In this document: one piece after another, positions 45,398-55,753 of the stretch
Layout: the number at the start of each line of letters is the position of its first letter
Numbering within the stretch: the stretch's first letter is position 1
Source: Trebonia sp963759545
Lineage (GTDB): Bacteria > Actinomycetota > Actinomycetes > Streptosporangiales > Streptosporangiaceae
Direction: 5' to 3'
DNA: 64,000 nucleotides
Assembly: GCA_963759545.1 (NCBI GenBank)
Contig: CAVXAB010000045.1
Coordinates: forward strand, 14,516-78,515
Notes under the pieces: generated by a model
Seen by the model: the letters and a program-made list of their open reading frames with translations, nothing else
Databases searched by the model: none
Told to the model about the DNA's origin: nothing
Made by a program: the position numbers and the translations under genes

Positions 45398-46291
45398 CTA
45401 GGCCAGCAACTTCACCAGGGCGACCACGCCCACGCAGATGATCAGCAGGCGCAGCCCCCAGGGCGGCAGCTTCCGGCCGATTCGCGCGCCGATCTGCCCG
45501 CCGAGGATCGCCCCGCACGCGATCAGCCCGGCGGCACCCCAGTCGATGTGCGTCGCGGCGACGAACACCAGCGCGGCGACCCCGTTGACGAGCCCGGCCA
45601 TGACGTTCTTGACCGCGTTGATCCGCTGCATGGTGTCGGTAAAGGCGATGCCCATGAGCCCGATCAGCAGTACCCCCTGGGCGGCGCCGAAGTACCCGCC
45701 GTACACCCCGGACAGGAACACAAGCACCCACAGCACCGGCCCGCCGATCTGCACGGCCGGTTCCTGTGCCTGGGTCACGGGGGCCACCACGCCCACGGCG
45801 CCCAGTGCCGCCCGCCCTGGCGCCGCGCCCGTCCCGCCGGCCCCGCCCGCGCCGCCGTCGCGGTCCGGCTCCTCGGCGCGCGCCGCCGCCCGAGCCACCT
45901 GCCTGGCGGCCATCCACCGCGCCAGCCGGGGCTGGAAGATGATCATGAGGAGGGCGATCCCGATCAGCGCGGGCACGATCTCCTTGAACGCCCCGGCGGG
46001 CAGCACGAGCAGCAGGATCGCGCCGACCAGCCCGCCGCACACCGACGCTGACCCGAGCCGGATCATCCGCCGCCGCTGCCCGACGAGCTCGGCACGGTAC
46101 CCGTGCACCCCTGAGGCCACGCCGGGCACAAGCCCGACGTTGTTCGACACGTTCGCCAGCACCGGCGGGTACCCGAACGCCAGCAGGGTGGGGAAGGTGA
46201 TCAGCGTTCCTGAACCCACGACCGCGTTGATGGTGCCCGCCGCGAGACCGGCCGCGAAGATCGCGAGGGCTTGCAGGAGGTCGTGGGACAC
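45398..46291 (-). CDS. TSUP family (TauE/SafE) sulfite/anion permease
   Basis: A 297-aa membrane protein of the TSUP family. The N-terminal repeat has GLAAGTINAVVGSGTLITFPTLL and GYPPVLANVSNNVGLVPG; the second repeat has GVYGGYFGAAQGVLLIGLMG and AVKNVMAGLVNGVAALVF, ending in GAILGGQIGARIGRKLP. A hydrophilic loop of ~50 residues (Arg, Ala, Gly, Glu) separates the halves. It probably moves sulfite, sulfoacetate or a related anion across the membrane; the substrate cannot be told from sequence. Start at 46291. No obvious partner gene is adjacent. Confidence 0.92.
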   Translation of the reverse strand: MSHDLLQALAIFAAGLAAGTINAVVGSGTLITFPTLLAFGYPPVLANVSNNVGLVPGVASGVHGYRAELVGQRRRMIRLGSASVCGGLVGAILLLVLPAGAFKEIVPALIGIALLMIIFQPRLARWMAARQVARAAARAEEPDRDGGAGGAGGTGAAPGRAALGAVGVVAPVTQAQEPAVQIGGPVLWVLVFLSGVYGGYFGAAQGVLLIGLMGIAFTDTMQRINAVKNVMAGLVNGVAALVFVAATHIDWGAAGLIACGAILGGQIGARIGRKLPPWGLRLLIICVGVVALVKLLA

Positions 46292-46350
46292 GCTTTAACG
46301 CTAAGCCAGCCGGCCGCCGCGGCCGGCCCAGCCGGAGTGTGAGAACCGTC

Positions 46351-47112
46351 TCAACGTGAAGAATTGCCGCTAACAAGTGTTGTCGCTGGCAATTCGCTGG
46401 CCGGCCGCCGCGCGACGTCGAACACGAACCGGCGGACCAGTCCGTGCGCGCGGGCCGCCGCCCCGTCCGCCAGGGTCCGCGACTGCTCGATCAGCGCCTG
46501 CGGGTCCACGCCGCTTTCCATGAGCCGCGCCGCGTCGTCTGAGCGCAGCCACGCCTCGAGTACCGCGTCGGTGACCTCCGGATGGAACTGCAGTCCCAGG
46601 GTTCGCCCGGTTACGAACGCCTGGTTGGCCAGCGCCGTCCGTGCCACCACCGGCACGTGCGCGGGCACGGTGAACCGGTCAAAGTGCCACGACAGCCACG
46701 GGCCCGCGTCGATGAGCCCCGGCTCCGCCGACGTGTCCGCGGCGACTGACAGCCAGCCGATCTCCGCGATCGGCGCCCGCTCCACCCGGCCGCCCACCGC
46801 CGCGGCGAGCAGTTGCCCGCCGAAGCAGATGCCAAGCGTCGGCACCCCCAGCGAGATGAGCGACCGCGCGTACTCGATCTCATCGGAGACCCACGGGATC
46901 GTCGCCGTGTCGTACACCGACCAGATCGCCCCGAAGAACACCACGGCGTCGTACGCCGGCGGCGAGGGGAACGTCGCCGCCACATCGGGGGAGTGGTACC
47001 GCTCCTCGGGCACCACTACCATCTCGGACACGTCGCAGCCAGCCGCGGCGAACGCGTCCCCGATGAGCCCGGCCGGCGAAGAGTGATCTTGCATGACAAA
47101 GAGAACCCGCAC
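46351..47112 (-). CDS. Class I glutamine amidotransferase-like protein
   Basis: A 253-aa GATase1 domain, stand-alone. The nucleophile elbow is LGICFGGQLLAAAVGG (catalytic Cys), and the His-Glu pair is in GLQFHPEVTDAVLEAW. The oxyanion region is FFGAIWSVYD. The enzyme hydrolyses an amide or gamma-glutamyl bond in the cytoplasm. No synthetase domain or partner is adjacent, so the acceptor is unknown. Similar free-standing proteins are often annotated GMP synthase-like. Start ATG at 47112. Confidence 0.9.
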   Translation of the reverse strand: MRVLFVMQDHSSPAGLIGDAFAAAGCDVSEMVVVPEERYHSPDVAATFPSPPAYDAVVFFGAIWSVYDTATIPWVSDEIEYARSLISLGVPTLGICFGGQLLAAAVGGRVERAPIAEIGWLSVAADTSAEPGLIDAGPWLSWHFDRFTVPAHVPVVARTALANQAFVTGRTLGLQFHPEVTDAVLEAWLRSDDAARLMESGVDPQALIEQSRTLADGAAARAHGLVRRFVFDVARRPASELPATTLVSGNSSR

Positions 47113-47170
47113 GAACCGAGCATAACCGGCCCGTCACCAGGGAAAGCGACACCCCGTAACCCTCGACGCG

Positions 47171-48146
47171 TCAACGATCGTCGAAGATCCTTTCCCGCAG
47201 TCCGAAGAGCGGGAACAGCTGCTCGACGTCGAGGAAGAACGTCATCCGGCTGATCTTGCCGTCCGCGACCTCGTGCACCTGCAGCGCCCACGGCACGAAC
47301 CCGCCCTGCTCTGGGTCCGGCTTGTACTGCGCCCAGGCGCGCACGCCATTGGCCCGCACCGGAATGAGCAGGGACCCGGCGCACGCGCTCGGCCCTGGCT
47401 GCATCATCCACGTCGTGATGGCGGAGGCACCCTGGATCCACATCTCCAAAGGGGGCATGGTCTGCAGCGCGTCCTCGCGCAGTAGCCCGATCAGCGCATT
47501 CATGTCGTAGCGCTGGAACGCGTCCACGAACTTCGCGAGCAGCTCCGCGTTCTCCGGCTCGACTTCACCGGGCCGCTGGTGCTCTGGCAGGCCACGCCAG
47601 GGTGGTCCGCGCCCGCTGCAGCGCGCTGTTCACCGAGGCCACGGTGCTGTTCAGGACCGTCGCCGCTTCCGTGGCGGGGAGCTTGAGCACCTCGCAGAGG
47701 ATCAGCGCCGCCCGCTGCCGCGGCGGGAGGTGCTGCAGCGCCGTCACGAACGCGAGCCTGACCGAGTCCCGCACCGCCGCGATCTCCGCCGGGTCGCCGT
47801 GGTCGGGTACCACCCGCGAGTCGGGGATCGGCGTCACCCACAGGTCCTCGGCGGGCTGCGGCCGCAGGTACGACTCGAGCGGCGGCGACGCTGGCCCCAG
47901 GTCCATCGGCAGCGCCCGCCGCTTCTCGCCGCGCAGCGCGTCCAGGCAGACGTTCGTCGCGATCCGGTACAGCCAAGAGCGGAGCGAGGACCGTCCCTCA
48001 AACCCCTCGGCTGCCTTCCACGCGCGCAGCATCGTCTCCTGCACGGCGTCGTCCGCCTCAAAAGCCGACCCGAGCATCCGGTAGCAGTACCCCGTGAGTT
48101 CACGTCGGTAAAATTCAAGGTCGTCAGTGGTTGCTGTCACCGTCAC
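47171..48146 (-). pseudogene. ECF sigma factor with C-terminal SnoaL-like domain (one frameshift)
   Basis: The first frame (48146-47565) has sigma region 2 (FYRRELTGYCYRMLGSAFEA, DDAVQETMLRAW) and region 4 (LPPRQRAALILCEVLKLPAT, EAATVLNSTVASVNSALQRA). It then hits a stop because of one extra base near 47590. The restored continuation HQRPGEVEPENAELLAKFVD, AFQRYDMNALIGLLREDALQ to FPLFGLRERIFDDR (end 47171) is a SnoaL/NTF2-like domain. This matches the ECF sigma type with a C-terminal SnoaL domain (TIGR02960-like, ~325 aa), in which the extra domain replaces an anti-sigma factor. No anti-sigma gene is adjacent, consistent with that. Confidence 0.85.
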
Positions 48147-48417
48147 AGCTCATCACTGTAGGCGCTACCTCTGACATTTTGTCCGAACGAGTTCAGGTTC
48201 CTCTCATCCGTCACGCGCGTGCGTCGGCGGGCCGGCCGCGCCTGGCAGGAAACCTGATCCTGGCCGGGTAAGCCGCATCCGTTCTGGATCGCGCGCAAAC
48301 GCGAGCCCCGCGCGACCCGCACTGACCTGCTGCGCCAGCCGACGGGCCGGTTTTGTCGTACCTTTCCCGTAGTGTGCGGTCATTGTATAGAACAAGAGAT
48401 CGAGTCAGGAGGACGGC

Positions 48418-48864
48418 GTGACGGTCGCGGTTCGGGTTTCTGCCACGGTGACGGGGCACCGGCGAAGGGGCGTGCGCGAGCATGACCTGGTGCTCGCGCT
48501 TCCGGCCGGGGAGGTGACCGCCAGGCAGTTGATCGAGGCGGCGGTGGCCGCCGAGGTGTCCGCGTTCCAGGACCGCGCCGAGGAGGCGAGCCTGATACGC
48601 GTGCTCACGAAGAAGTCGCTCGACGCGGACCTGGCCCGCGGCGCGGTGCGGTCCGTGGGACCGCGCGACGACGCCACCGCGGCGGGCGAGCCGGGCCAGG
48701 TGAACCTGGCCGACGCGGTCGACGCCGCAATGCTCGCCTTCTGTGACGGCCTGTTCAAGGTCTTCGTCGGCGAGCGCGAGCTCACCGACGACGGTCCCGC
48801 GCTGCCGGTCACCGACGGCGCGGCGCTGCTCTTCCTGCGCCTGGTCCCGCTGGCGGGAGGCTGA
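48418..48864 (+). CDS. Small conserved hypothetical protein, partner of the DUF4132 protein
   Basis: A 148-aa protein starting at GTG 48418 behind a strong AGGAGGA site. It begins with a beta-strand (TVAVRVSATVTG), followed by helices (TARQLIEAAVAAEVSAFQDR) and ends in strands (FVGERELTDDGPALPVTDGA). The middle looks acidic and soluble. No catalytic motif, signal peptide or TM segment is visible. It stops five bases before the giant DUF4132 gene and surely belongs to the same operon, so it is probably a partner or stabiliser. Function unknown. Confidence 0.75.
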   Translation: MTVAVRVSATVTGHRRRGVREHDLVLALPAGEVTARQLIEAAVAAEVSAFQDRAEEASLIRVLTKKSLDADLARGAVRSVGPRDDATAAGEPGQVNLADAVDAAMLAFCDGLFKVFVGERELTDDGPALPVTDGAALLFLRLVPLAGG

Positions 48865-48869
48865 CACCG

Positions 48870-51800
48870 ATGCTGACCGCGGAAGAAGCGACCGCACGCC
48901 TCGCGACCTTGCATGACCCGGCCTGGCGGGAGCCGGCTACCCGCAGGGCCGCCGCGCTCCCCAGGCCGCTGCGCGAGCCGGCCAAGGCACTGCTGTCGGC
49001 TGGGCCGTCCTCGACCGGCCCCGACGAAGTCGCCGCCCACAGGAACTGGCGGCTCGCGGCGGCCGTGACCCTCGACGAGCTCAGCGCGGGGGAACGCAGC
49101 CAGCTACTGAGTGCGCTGCACCCGGGCCTGGGTCCGGCCCTCGCCCGCTGGTGGACCGACGGCCAGGAGCGGCCGTACCAGCGGGGCTGGAGCCGCAAAG
49201 CCTTCAGGATCCTCGGCTCACCCCAGGTCACCCGCCCCGTCCGGCTGGACGAGCTCACCCAGCTGCTCAGCCTGACCGGGCCGTACGACGCGGACCCGGC
49301 ATGGCTGGCGATCTGGGGCGGCTACCAGCTTGCCCCGCGCCACTACTCGATGTTCGGGCAGAAGCCGATCGGCGACCTGCTCGCGTCCGCCATCGACCTC
49401 GGCGGCGCCGCCGGCGACGAGACGATGGCGGCGCTGCTGGACATCGGCAAGGGCGAGCACCCCACCGGCTTGATGGGCCGTCACGTGATCGTCGCGCTGC
49501 TTGGCGCCGCCCGGCCAGAGGGCTGGGAGTTCACCGAACGGCTGCTGCTCGCCGCGCAGCGCCAGGAGGGACTGCGCCAGTCGATCCTTGAGTCCCTCGA
49601 CGAGGCACACCCGGTCGCCTTCGACCGGATGCTCGCCGTGATCCTCGACAACAAGCTGCTCCGCTTCGCCGCCGCCGTCCGCGCGGCCGGCGTCTGGCTC
49701 GGCCTGGACGCCAACGTCACGCAGGTCCCGCTGGTGGAACAGCGCGTCCGCGCGCTCGCGGCCTACCGGGCGGATCACGCGCGGCGATCGGCCGCGCTTG
49801 CCGCTGGCGACCCGTGGGACGTCTACGTCGCCCTCTGCGCCGGCGGGACGCGCGACGTGACGGCCACGATCGGCGAGGCCAAGGCGCTCGCTGCCGCGCC
49901 CACGGAAGACCTGCGCGCCGTCGCGGTCCGTTACGCCGCGGCCACGGGGCTCGCCAGCGGGCAGGAGCTGATCACGGCCGCGGTCGACGACCAGGACATC
50001 CGGGTCGCCGCGCTGGCGTCCTGGCTGCTGAACCACGAAGCGCTGCGCAGGCCAGGCACCTTCGACGCCCTGGCCAGGCTGGCGAACCGGCTACCCGTGG
50101 CCGACCGCGAGGCACCGGCCGTCGGGGTTGAGCAGCGTCCGGTCACGATCTCAAGGACCGCGACGGCAGGGCTCCTTGTGCAGGCCGTCGGTGACCGCCC
50201 CGTCGCCGACTTGCTGCCCTGGCTCCCCGTCATGGACTCCGGCGGCCGCGCGAGCGTCGCGCGGCTCATCGCCGACACCGCGCGCCCCGTGCTGCCCGCG
50301 ACGCTCCGCCCGGTGGTCATCGGCCTGCTCACCGACCGCAGCGCGCACGTGCGCGGCATCGCGATCGAAGCGCTCACGAAGACCCGCCTCGACCCGGCCG
50401 AGGCACCGGCCATCGAGGCGCTGCTTACCCGCGCGGCGAGCGACCTGCGCCGCGGCGCCCTGACCATGCTCGCCTCGCTACCACGGGCCGACGCCCGCGA
50501 CAGCGCCGCCCGGCTGGCCGCGAGCAAGGACAAGCGCCAGCGCGAAGCGGCCGCCGAGCTGCGCCGCGTGATCGACGTCGAGTCACCGGCCGCCGCCGGC
50601 CAGCAGGCGCCGGCGGCCGTGCCGGCCGGGGACGTGCGTGCCGCCTTCACCGCCGGGCGCACCCCGCCGGGCCGCCCGAGGACGTCGGTACGCGGGCCGA
50701 GGCCCGACAAGCGGACGGCGCGGACCCTCAAGGAAATCGACGAGATCGCCGCGCGGCACCGCGACGTCACCGTGACGCTGACCAACTGGCAAGGGCAGCG
50801 GGAGATGCTCTTCGGCGACGTCAGGCACTTCCCTTCGCCCTTCGCCGCCAGGCCGCGGCCCGGCCTGGCCGGCGGTGCGGCGGGCACCGGCGGCCAGCTG
50901 GTGCTCGGCGAGGTGTTCCGCGATTGGTGGGGCGAGCGGCCCGACGCGCTGCGCGGCCCGGATGCCGCGCGTGACGCGCTTCGCTGTTACGTGCTCGCGA
51001 CCTGCCTGTCGCAGAACAGGCCCGCCGGGCTGCCAGCGGGCTCGCTGGTCGCCGCGCTGGCCGCACGGGTGCCTGGCGCCCAGACGGGCAAGGGCGACTG
51101 GTGGCGGAACCTCCTGCTGCAGTTGGCCGGCGACCCGCCAGGCGGGCTTGGTCACCCGTCCGCCGTCCGGCACGTCACCTCCTGGCTCGCGGTCGAGCAC
51201 GCCAACGGCCTCGTCGTGGACGAGTGCCTGGACGCGCTTGAGGCCACCCTCGCGGCGGTTCCGCGCCTGGTGCTCACCGAGGCGGTGGAGGGCAGCCCGC
51301 GTGCTGGCCATATTCCGCGGGCCGACTGGCGTGACCGGGTGCCCGCGCACCCGTGGCACGCCCTGCTCACTGGCCTGTTGCGGACCCGGCCCGACCTGTT
51401 CGCCGCCGCCCAGCTTGAGCGCTGGTACCGGCTGATGCGCTGGCTCGAGCGGCCGGCCCCGCAGGTCGAGCTGCTGCCGGTCAGCGACGAGCTGCTCGCG
51501 GCGGCGCACGCCGTCGGCGTGGCATCGGACGATGACGCCGCGGCGGCCTTCCTGCACCCGCGCAACGTCGCGTTCCGCGACCTGACCAGGCACTGGCGCG
51601 GCAAGCAGGAGGCGCGCCAGCCGCTCCTGATCCCCGTCGCCGACCGGGTGCGGGACATGGTCGTCGCGGTCGAGGCCGGGCGCGGTGACCTGCCCACGCC
51701 GACCTCGGACGTCGCCATGAACATCGGCAGCGTCCCCGGTGTCGTGACCACCGCCCGGCTGCTCGGCAACCTTGGCAAGATGCCGCTCACCCGCGGCGGC

Positions 51801-53793
51801 GCCTGGTACCGGCGCTATAGCGGCATGACCTCGCGGGCGGACGTGCTCAGCCACCTGCTCCGGGTTTCCTTCCCCGCCGCGGGCGAGACCGGCGCCGAGC
51901 TGCGGGCGGCCGTGGCCGAGGCCGGGGTGCCCGCGGCCCGGCTGGTGGACCTCGCGCTGTACGCGCCGCAGTGGGCGGGCCCGGTCGAGGACGCGCTCGG
52001 CTGGCCCGGCCTGGCCGACGGGGTGCTCTGGCTGCACGCCCACACGAAGGACAGGCAGTGGTCGGTGGACGCCGAGCTGCGCGACTCCTGGGCGGCCCAG
52101 ACCGCCGAGCGGACCCCGCTGTCCGCCGACGACCTGGTGGACGGCGCGGTCGACGTCGACTGGTTCCGCCGCGCGCACGAGGCGCTCGGCGCCGAGCGCT
52201 GGACCGTGCTGCACAAGGCGGCCAGGCACGCCTCAAGCGGCACCGGGCACCGCCGCGCCCAGCAGTACGCCGGCGCCATGCTCGGCACCTTGACCGCGGG
52301 CGAGCTGCGGTCGAGGATCACCGCCAAGCGCGACCAGGACGCCGTCCGCGCGCTCGGCCTGCTGCCGCTCCCCGGTGACGAGGCCATGCGCGAGGAGGCC
52401 ATCGCGGTCAGGTACGCGATCCTGCGCGAGTTCGAGCAGGGAAGCAAGTCGTTCGGCGCGCAGCGGCAGGCGAGCGAGCGGACCGCGGCGCGGATCGGCG
52501 TGGCGAACCTCGCGCGCACGGCCGGTTACCCCGACCCGCTCCGGTTCACCTGGGCGGTCGAGGCGCGGCAGGCCGCCGACCTCGCCGACGGGCCGGTCAG
52601 CGCGCGAGCGCGGCGACGTCGCGGTCACGCTGTCGGTGAGCGCCGAGGGCACGCCGCAGCTGACCGTCGCCCGCGCGGGCCGCCCGCTCAAGTCGGTGCC
52701 CGCCGCCCTGCGGAAGGACCAGGACATCGCCGCGCTCCAGGCAAGGAAGGCGGACCTGGCGAAGCAGGCCACCAGGGTCCGTGCCTCGCTTGAGGCCGCG
52801 ATGGTCGGCCAGGACGCCTTCACCCTGGCCGACCTGGCAGAGCTGCGCCGCCACCCGGTCGTCGCGCCGATGCTCGCCACCCTCGTCTGGGTGACGGAGG
52901 ACGGGGTCACCCGCCTGCTCGGCAACGCGTTCGGCGCGCTGCCCGAGGCAAGCCCCGGCGGCTCGCGGCGCGCACCGGCGGGACCGCTGCGGATCGCGCA
53001 CCCCGTGCACTTCGTGGCCGACAGTACCTGGGTCGCCTGGCAGGAGCGGCTGTTCAAGTCGGGCAGGAGGCAGCCGTTCAAGCAGGTCTTCCGCGAGCTA
53101 TACGTGCCGACGGAGCAGGAGCTCAAGGGCGGGCCGGCCAGCCAGCGCTACGACGGCCACCAGCTCCAGCCCAGGCAGGCGCTCGCCCTGTTCACCAGCC
53201 GGGGCTGGGTGGCTTCCCACGACACGGGCGACGCGGCGCGCGCCTTCCACGCCTACGGCCTCGTCGCCAGGGTGACGACCGACACCGGCTTCCTCACGCC
53301 CGCCGAGGCGGACCTCCCGGCCATCGACGGCGTGTGCTTCACCCGGCGCGGCGACTACCTCGCGCAGCCGCTCGACGCGGTGCCGCGGGTGGCGTTCTCT
53401 GAGGCCATGCGCGACCTGGACCTCGTGGTCAGCGTCGCGCACGCGGGCGGCGTCGACCCCGAGGCGACAGCGTCGACCACCGAGATGCGGGCGGCGCTCG
53501 TCCGCGAGACCGCGCGGCTGCTCAAGCTGGGCAACATCGGCTTCGCCGGGCAGCACGCGGTCATCACCGGGCGGCTTGGGGAGTACTCGGTTCACCTTGG
53601 CAGCGGCACCGTGCACCGCCGCCCGGGCGGCGCGGTCTGCATCATCCCCGTCGGGTCGCAGTACCGCGGCAGGCTCTTCCTTCCGTTCGCCGACGACGAC
53701 CCGAAGACCGCCGAGGTCGTCGCCAAGGTGCTGCTGCTTGCCCGCGACCACGAGATCAAGGACCCCACGATCCTTGAGCAGCTGCGTTCTTAA
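48870..53793 (+). pseudogene. Giant DUF4132 (MolR/YehI-like) protein (one frameshift)
   Basis: The first frame (48870 to ~52600) gives ~1240 residues of helical repeats resembling HEAT-type folds (e.g. AAAVRAAGVWLGLDANVTQV, AIEALLTRAASDLRRGALTM). The DUF4132 domain begins about MLFGDVRHFPSPF. One extra base near 52598 (AGCGCGCGAGCGC) moves the continuation, RERGDVAVTLSVSAEGTPQL onward, to the next frame, which ends at 53793 with the conserved LARDHEIKDPTILEQL. Restored length is ~1640 aa. The family is named after E. coli MolR/YehI; relatives often sit beside MoxR AAA or VWA genes, absent here. No enzymatic motif is recognised. Confidence 0.8.
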
Positions 53794-53800
53794 TCCCCGC

Positions 53801-54808
53801 TCAGGCGCTGGCCCGGCGCACCAACTCGGTCGGCAAGATCACCGCCGACGGCTCGTCGCCGGTGATCGCCGCCAGCAGCAGCCGGACCATTTCCCGGCTG
53901 ATCCGGGGATACGGCTGCCTGATCGTGGTCAGCGCGGGCCGGGCGGCCACGGCGGCCGACGAGTCGTCGAACCCGCCGACGGCCACGTCTTCCGGCACCC
54001 GGCGGCCCTCCCGGTGCAGCGCGTTCAGCGCGCCGAGGGCCATCGCGTCCGATGCGACGAACACGGCGTCCAGGTCCGGGCGCCGCTTGAGCAGCTTGGT
54101 CATCGCGCGGTCGCCGGAGTCCTGCGCGTAGTCGCCCTCCTCGACCAGGGACTCATCGAACGCGTCCCCGACGACTTCACGGTACCCCTCAAGCCGTCCC
54201 CGCCCGCCGGAGGTGTCGAGCGGGCCGGTGATGGTGGCGATCCTGGTCCGGCCGGTCGACCGCAGGTACGCGACCATGGCGCGAGCGCCGCCGCGCTCGT
54301 CGGCCGCCACGTACGAGACCTTCGACTCGAATCCAAGTGGCGCGCCGCAGGCGACGTAGGGGACGCCGGCCGAGCCGAGCAGGTCGGGCAGCGGGTCCCC
54401 GGCGTGCACGGATACCAGCAGCGCGCCGTCGACGTGACCCGCCGCGAGGAAGCGGGTGATCCTGGTCCGGTCGGAACTGGACGCGGCGATGCAGACGAAC
54501 AGCCCGATGTCGTGCTCCGCGAGCGCCTGAGTACACCCCCGCAGCAGGACCGAGAAGTTCGGGTCAGCGAACAGCCGTTCCGCCGGCTCGGACAGGATAA
54601 ACGCGACCGACTCCGAGCGCTGGGTCACCAGCGACCTGGCGTGGTGGTTGACCACGTAGCCGGTTTTCTTGATCGCCCGGTTCACCGCGTCCAGGGTGCC
54701 TGGCGACACGTAGTGCCCGCCGTTCAGCACCCGGGACACGGTCCCACGGGAGACGCCCGCCTCCGTTGCCACGTCCTCGATCGTGGGACGCCGTCGCCCG
54801 CCATTCAT
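53801..54808 (-). CDS. LacI-family transcriptional repressor of the galactan locus
   Basis: A 335-aa LacI/GalR protein. The HTH is TIEDVATEAGVSRGTVSRVL with the hinge helix HARSLVTQRS, followed by a periplasmic-binding-protein-like effector domain (VAFILSEPAERLFADPNFSV ... DAVFVASDAMALGALNALHR ... VAVGGFDDSSAAVAARPALT). It is last in the operon behind the ABC importer, 25 bases after the second permease. Its likely operators are the two TGNGANCGNTCNCA sites in the divergent promoter region, with a galacto-oligosaccharide as inducer (inference). Confidence 0.94.
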   Translation of the reverse strand: MNGGRRRPTIEDVATEAGVSRGTVSRVLNGGHYVSPGTLDAVNRAIKKTGYVVNHHARSLVTQRSESVAFILSEPAERLFADPNFSVLLRGCTQALAEHDIGLFVCIAASSSDRTRITRFLAAGHVDGALLVSVHAGDPLPDLLGSAGVPYVACGAPLGFESKVSYVAADERGGARAMVAYLRSTGRTRIATITGPLDTSGGRGRLEGYREVVGDAFDESLVEEGDYAQDSGDRAMTKLLKRRPDLDAVFVASDAMALGALNALHREGRRVPEDVAVGGFDDSSAAVAARPALTTIRQPYPRISREMVRLLLAAITGDEPSAVILPTELVRRASA

Positions 54809-54832
54809 ACCTGTAGTTTTACTTGCTCGCGG

Positions 54833-55747
54833 TCACTGCTTGACCGCTCCCGAGGCGATGTCCGTGCGCCAGTACCGCTGAAGCGCGAGGAACAGGGCGA
54901 TCAGCGGGATGATGGACAACAGCGACCCGGTGACGACGAGGCTGTAGAGCGCGGGAGAGGAGGCGCCGCGGTTCAGCAGCGTGTACAGGCCCACGGTGAG
55001 CGGGAACTTGTTCTCGTCGCTGAGCATGATGAACGGCAGCAGGAAGTTGTTCCAGACCGCGACGAACTGGAACAGGAAGACCGTCACCAGGCCCGGCACC
55101 ATCATCGGCACCGCGATCCTGGCGAACAGCCGGCCCTCTGGGCAGCCGTCCACCCGGGCCGACTCGATCACCTCGTCCGGCACCGCGGCGTTGACGTAGA
55201 TCCGCGCCAGGTAGATGCCGTACGGCGAGAGCACCGAGGGGATCAGCACCGACCAGTAGCTGTCGGTCAGCCCGACCTTGGCCAGCAGCAGGTACTGCGG
55301 CAGGGCGAGGACGACCGGCGGCACCAGCACCCCGGCGAGCAGCAGGTTGCTCAGCAGCGAGCGGCCGCGGAACGAGTACTTGGCGAGGGCGTAGCCGGTC
55401 AGGGCGGACACCACGGTGGACAGCAGCGCGCCGCCGCCCGCGTACAGGACGGTGTTGAGCATCCAGTGCCAGAACACGCCGTCGGCGTAGGCGTTCAGGC
55501 CGCGGAGGTTGGACCACAGCGACCCGTCCGGCGCGAAGGTGAACGTGTTGAACAGCTCGTTGTTGTTCTTCGTCGAGGCGACGAGCACCCAGGCGACCGG
55601 CAGCAGGCAGTACACCGCGCCGAGCAGCAGGATCGCGGTGGGCACGACGGCCGGGCGCCGGTCGATGCCGCCGCGCCGCCGGCCGGCCTGGCGCGCGCCG
55701 GGCGCGGGCGCCTCGGTCAGCGCGCCGTTCGTTCTTGTCAGGGCCAT
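54833..55747 (-). CDS. Carbohydrate ABC transporter permease (MalG/GanQ-type)
   Basis: A 304-aa inner-membrane permease with ~6 TM helices (AILLLGAVYCLLPVAWVLVA first). The EAA loop is ESARVDGCPEGRLFARIAVP followed by MMVPGLVTVF. It is translationally close (6 bases) to the partner permease. It forms the translocation channel for an oligosaccharide importer of the CUT1 family. No ATPase gene is in the locus, so a shared MsiK-type ATPase, as is usual in actinomycetes, is presumed. Confidence 0.94.
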   Translation of the reverse strand: MALTRTNGALTEAPAPGARQAGRRRGGIDRRPAVVPTAILLLGAVYCLLPVAWVLVASTKNNNELFNTFTFAPDGSLWSNLRGLNAYADGVFWHWMLNTVLYAGGGALLSTVVSALTGYALAKYSFRGRSLLSNLLLAGVLVPPVVLALPQYLLLAKVGLTDSYWSVLIPSVLSPYGIYLARIYVNAAVPDEVIESARVDGCPEGRLFARIAVPMMVPGLVTVFLFQFVAVWNNFLLPFIMLSDENKFPLTVGLYTLLNRGASSPALYSLVVTGSLLSIIPLIALFLALQRYWRTDIASGAVKQ

Positions 55748-55753
55748 CGCCGG

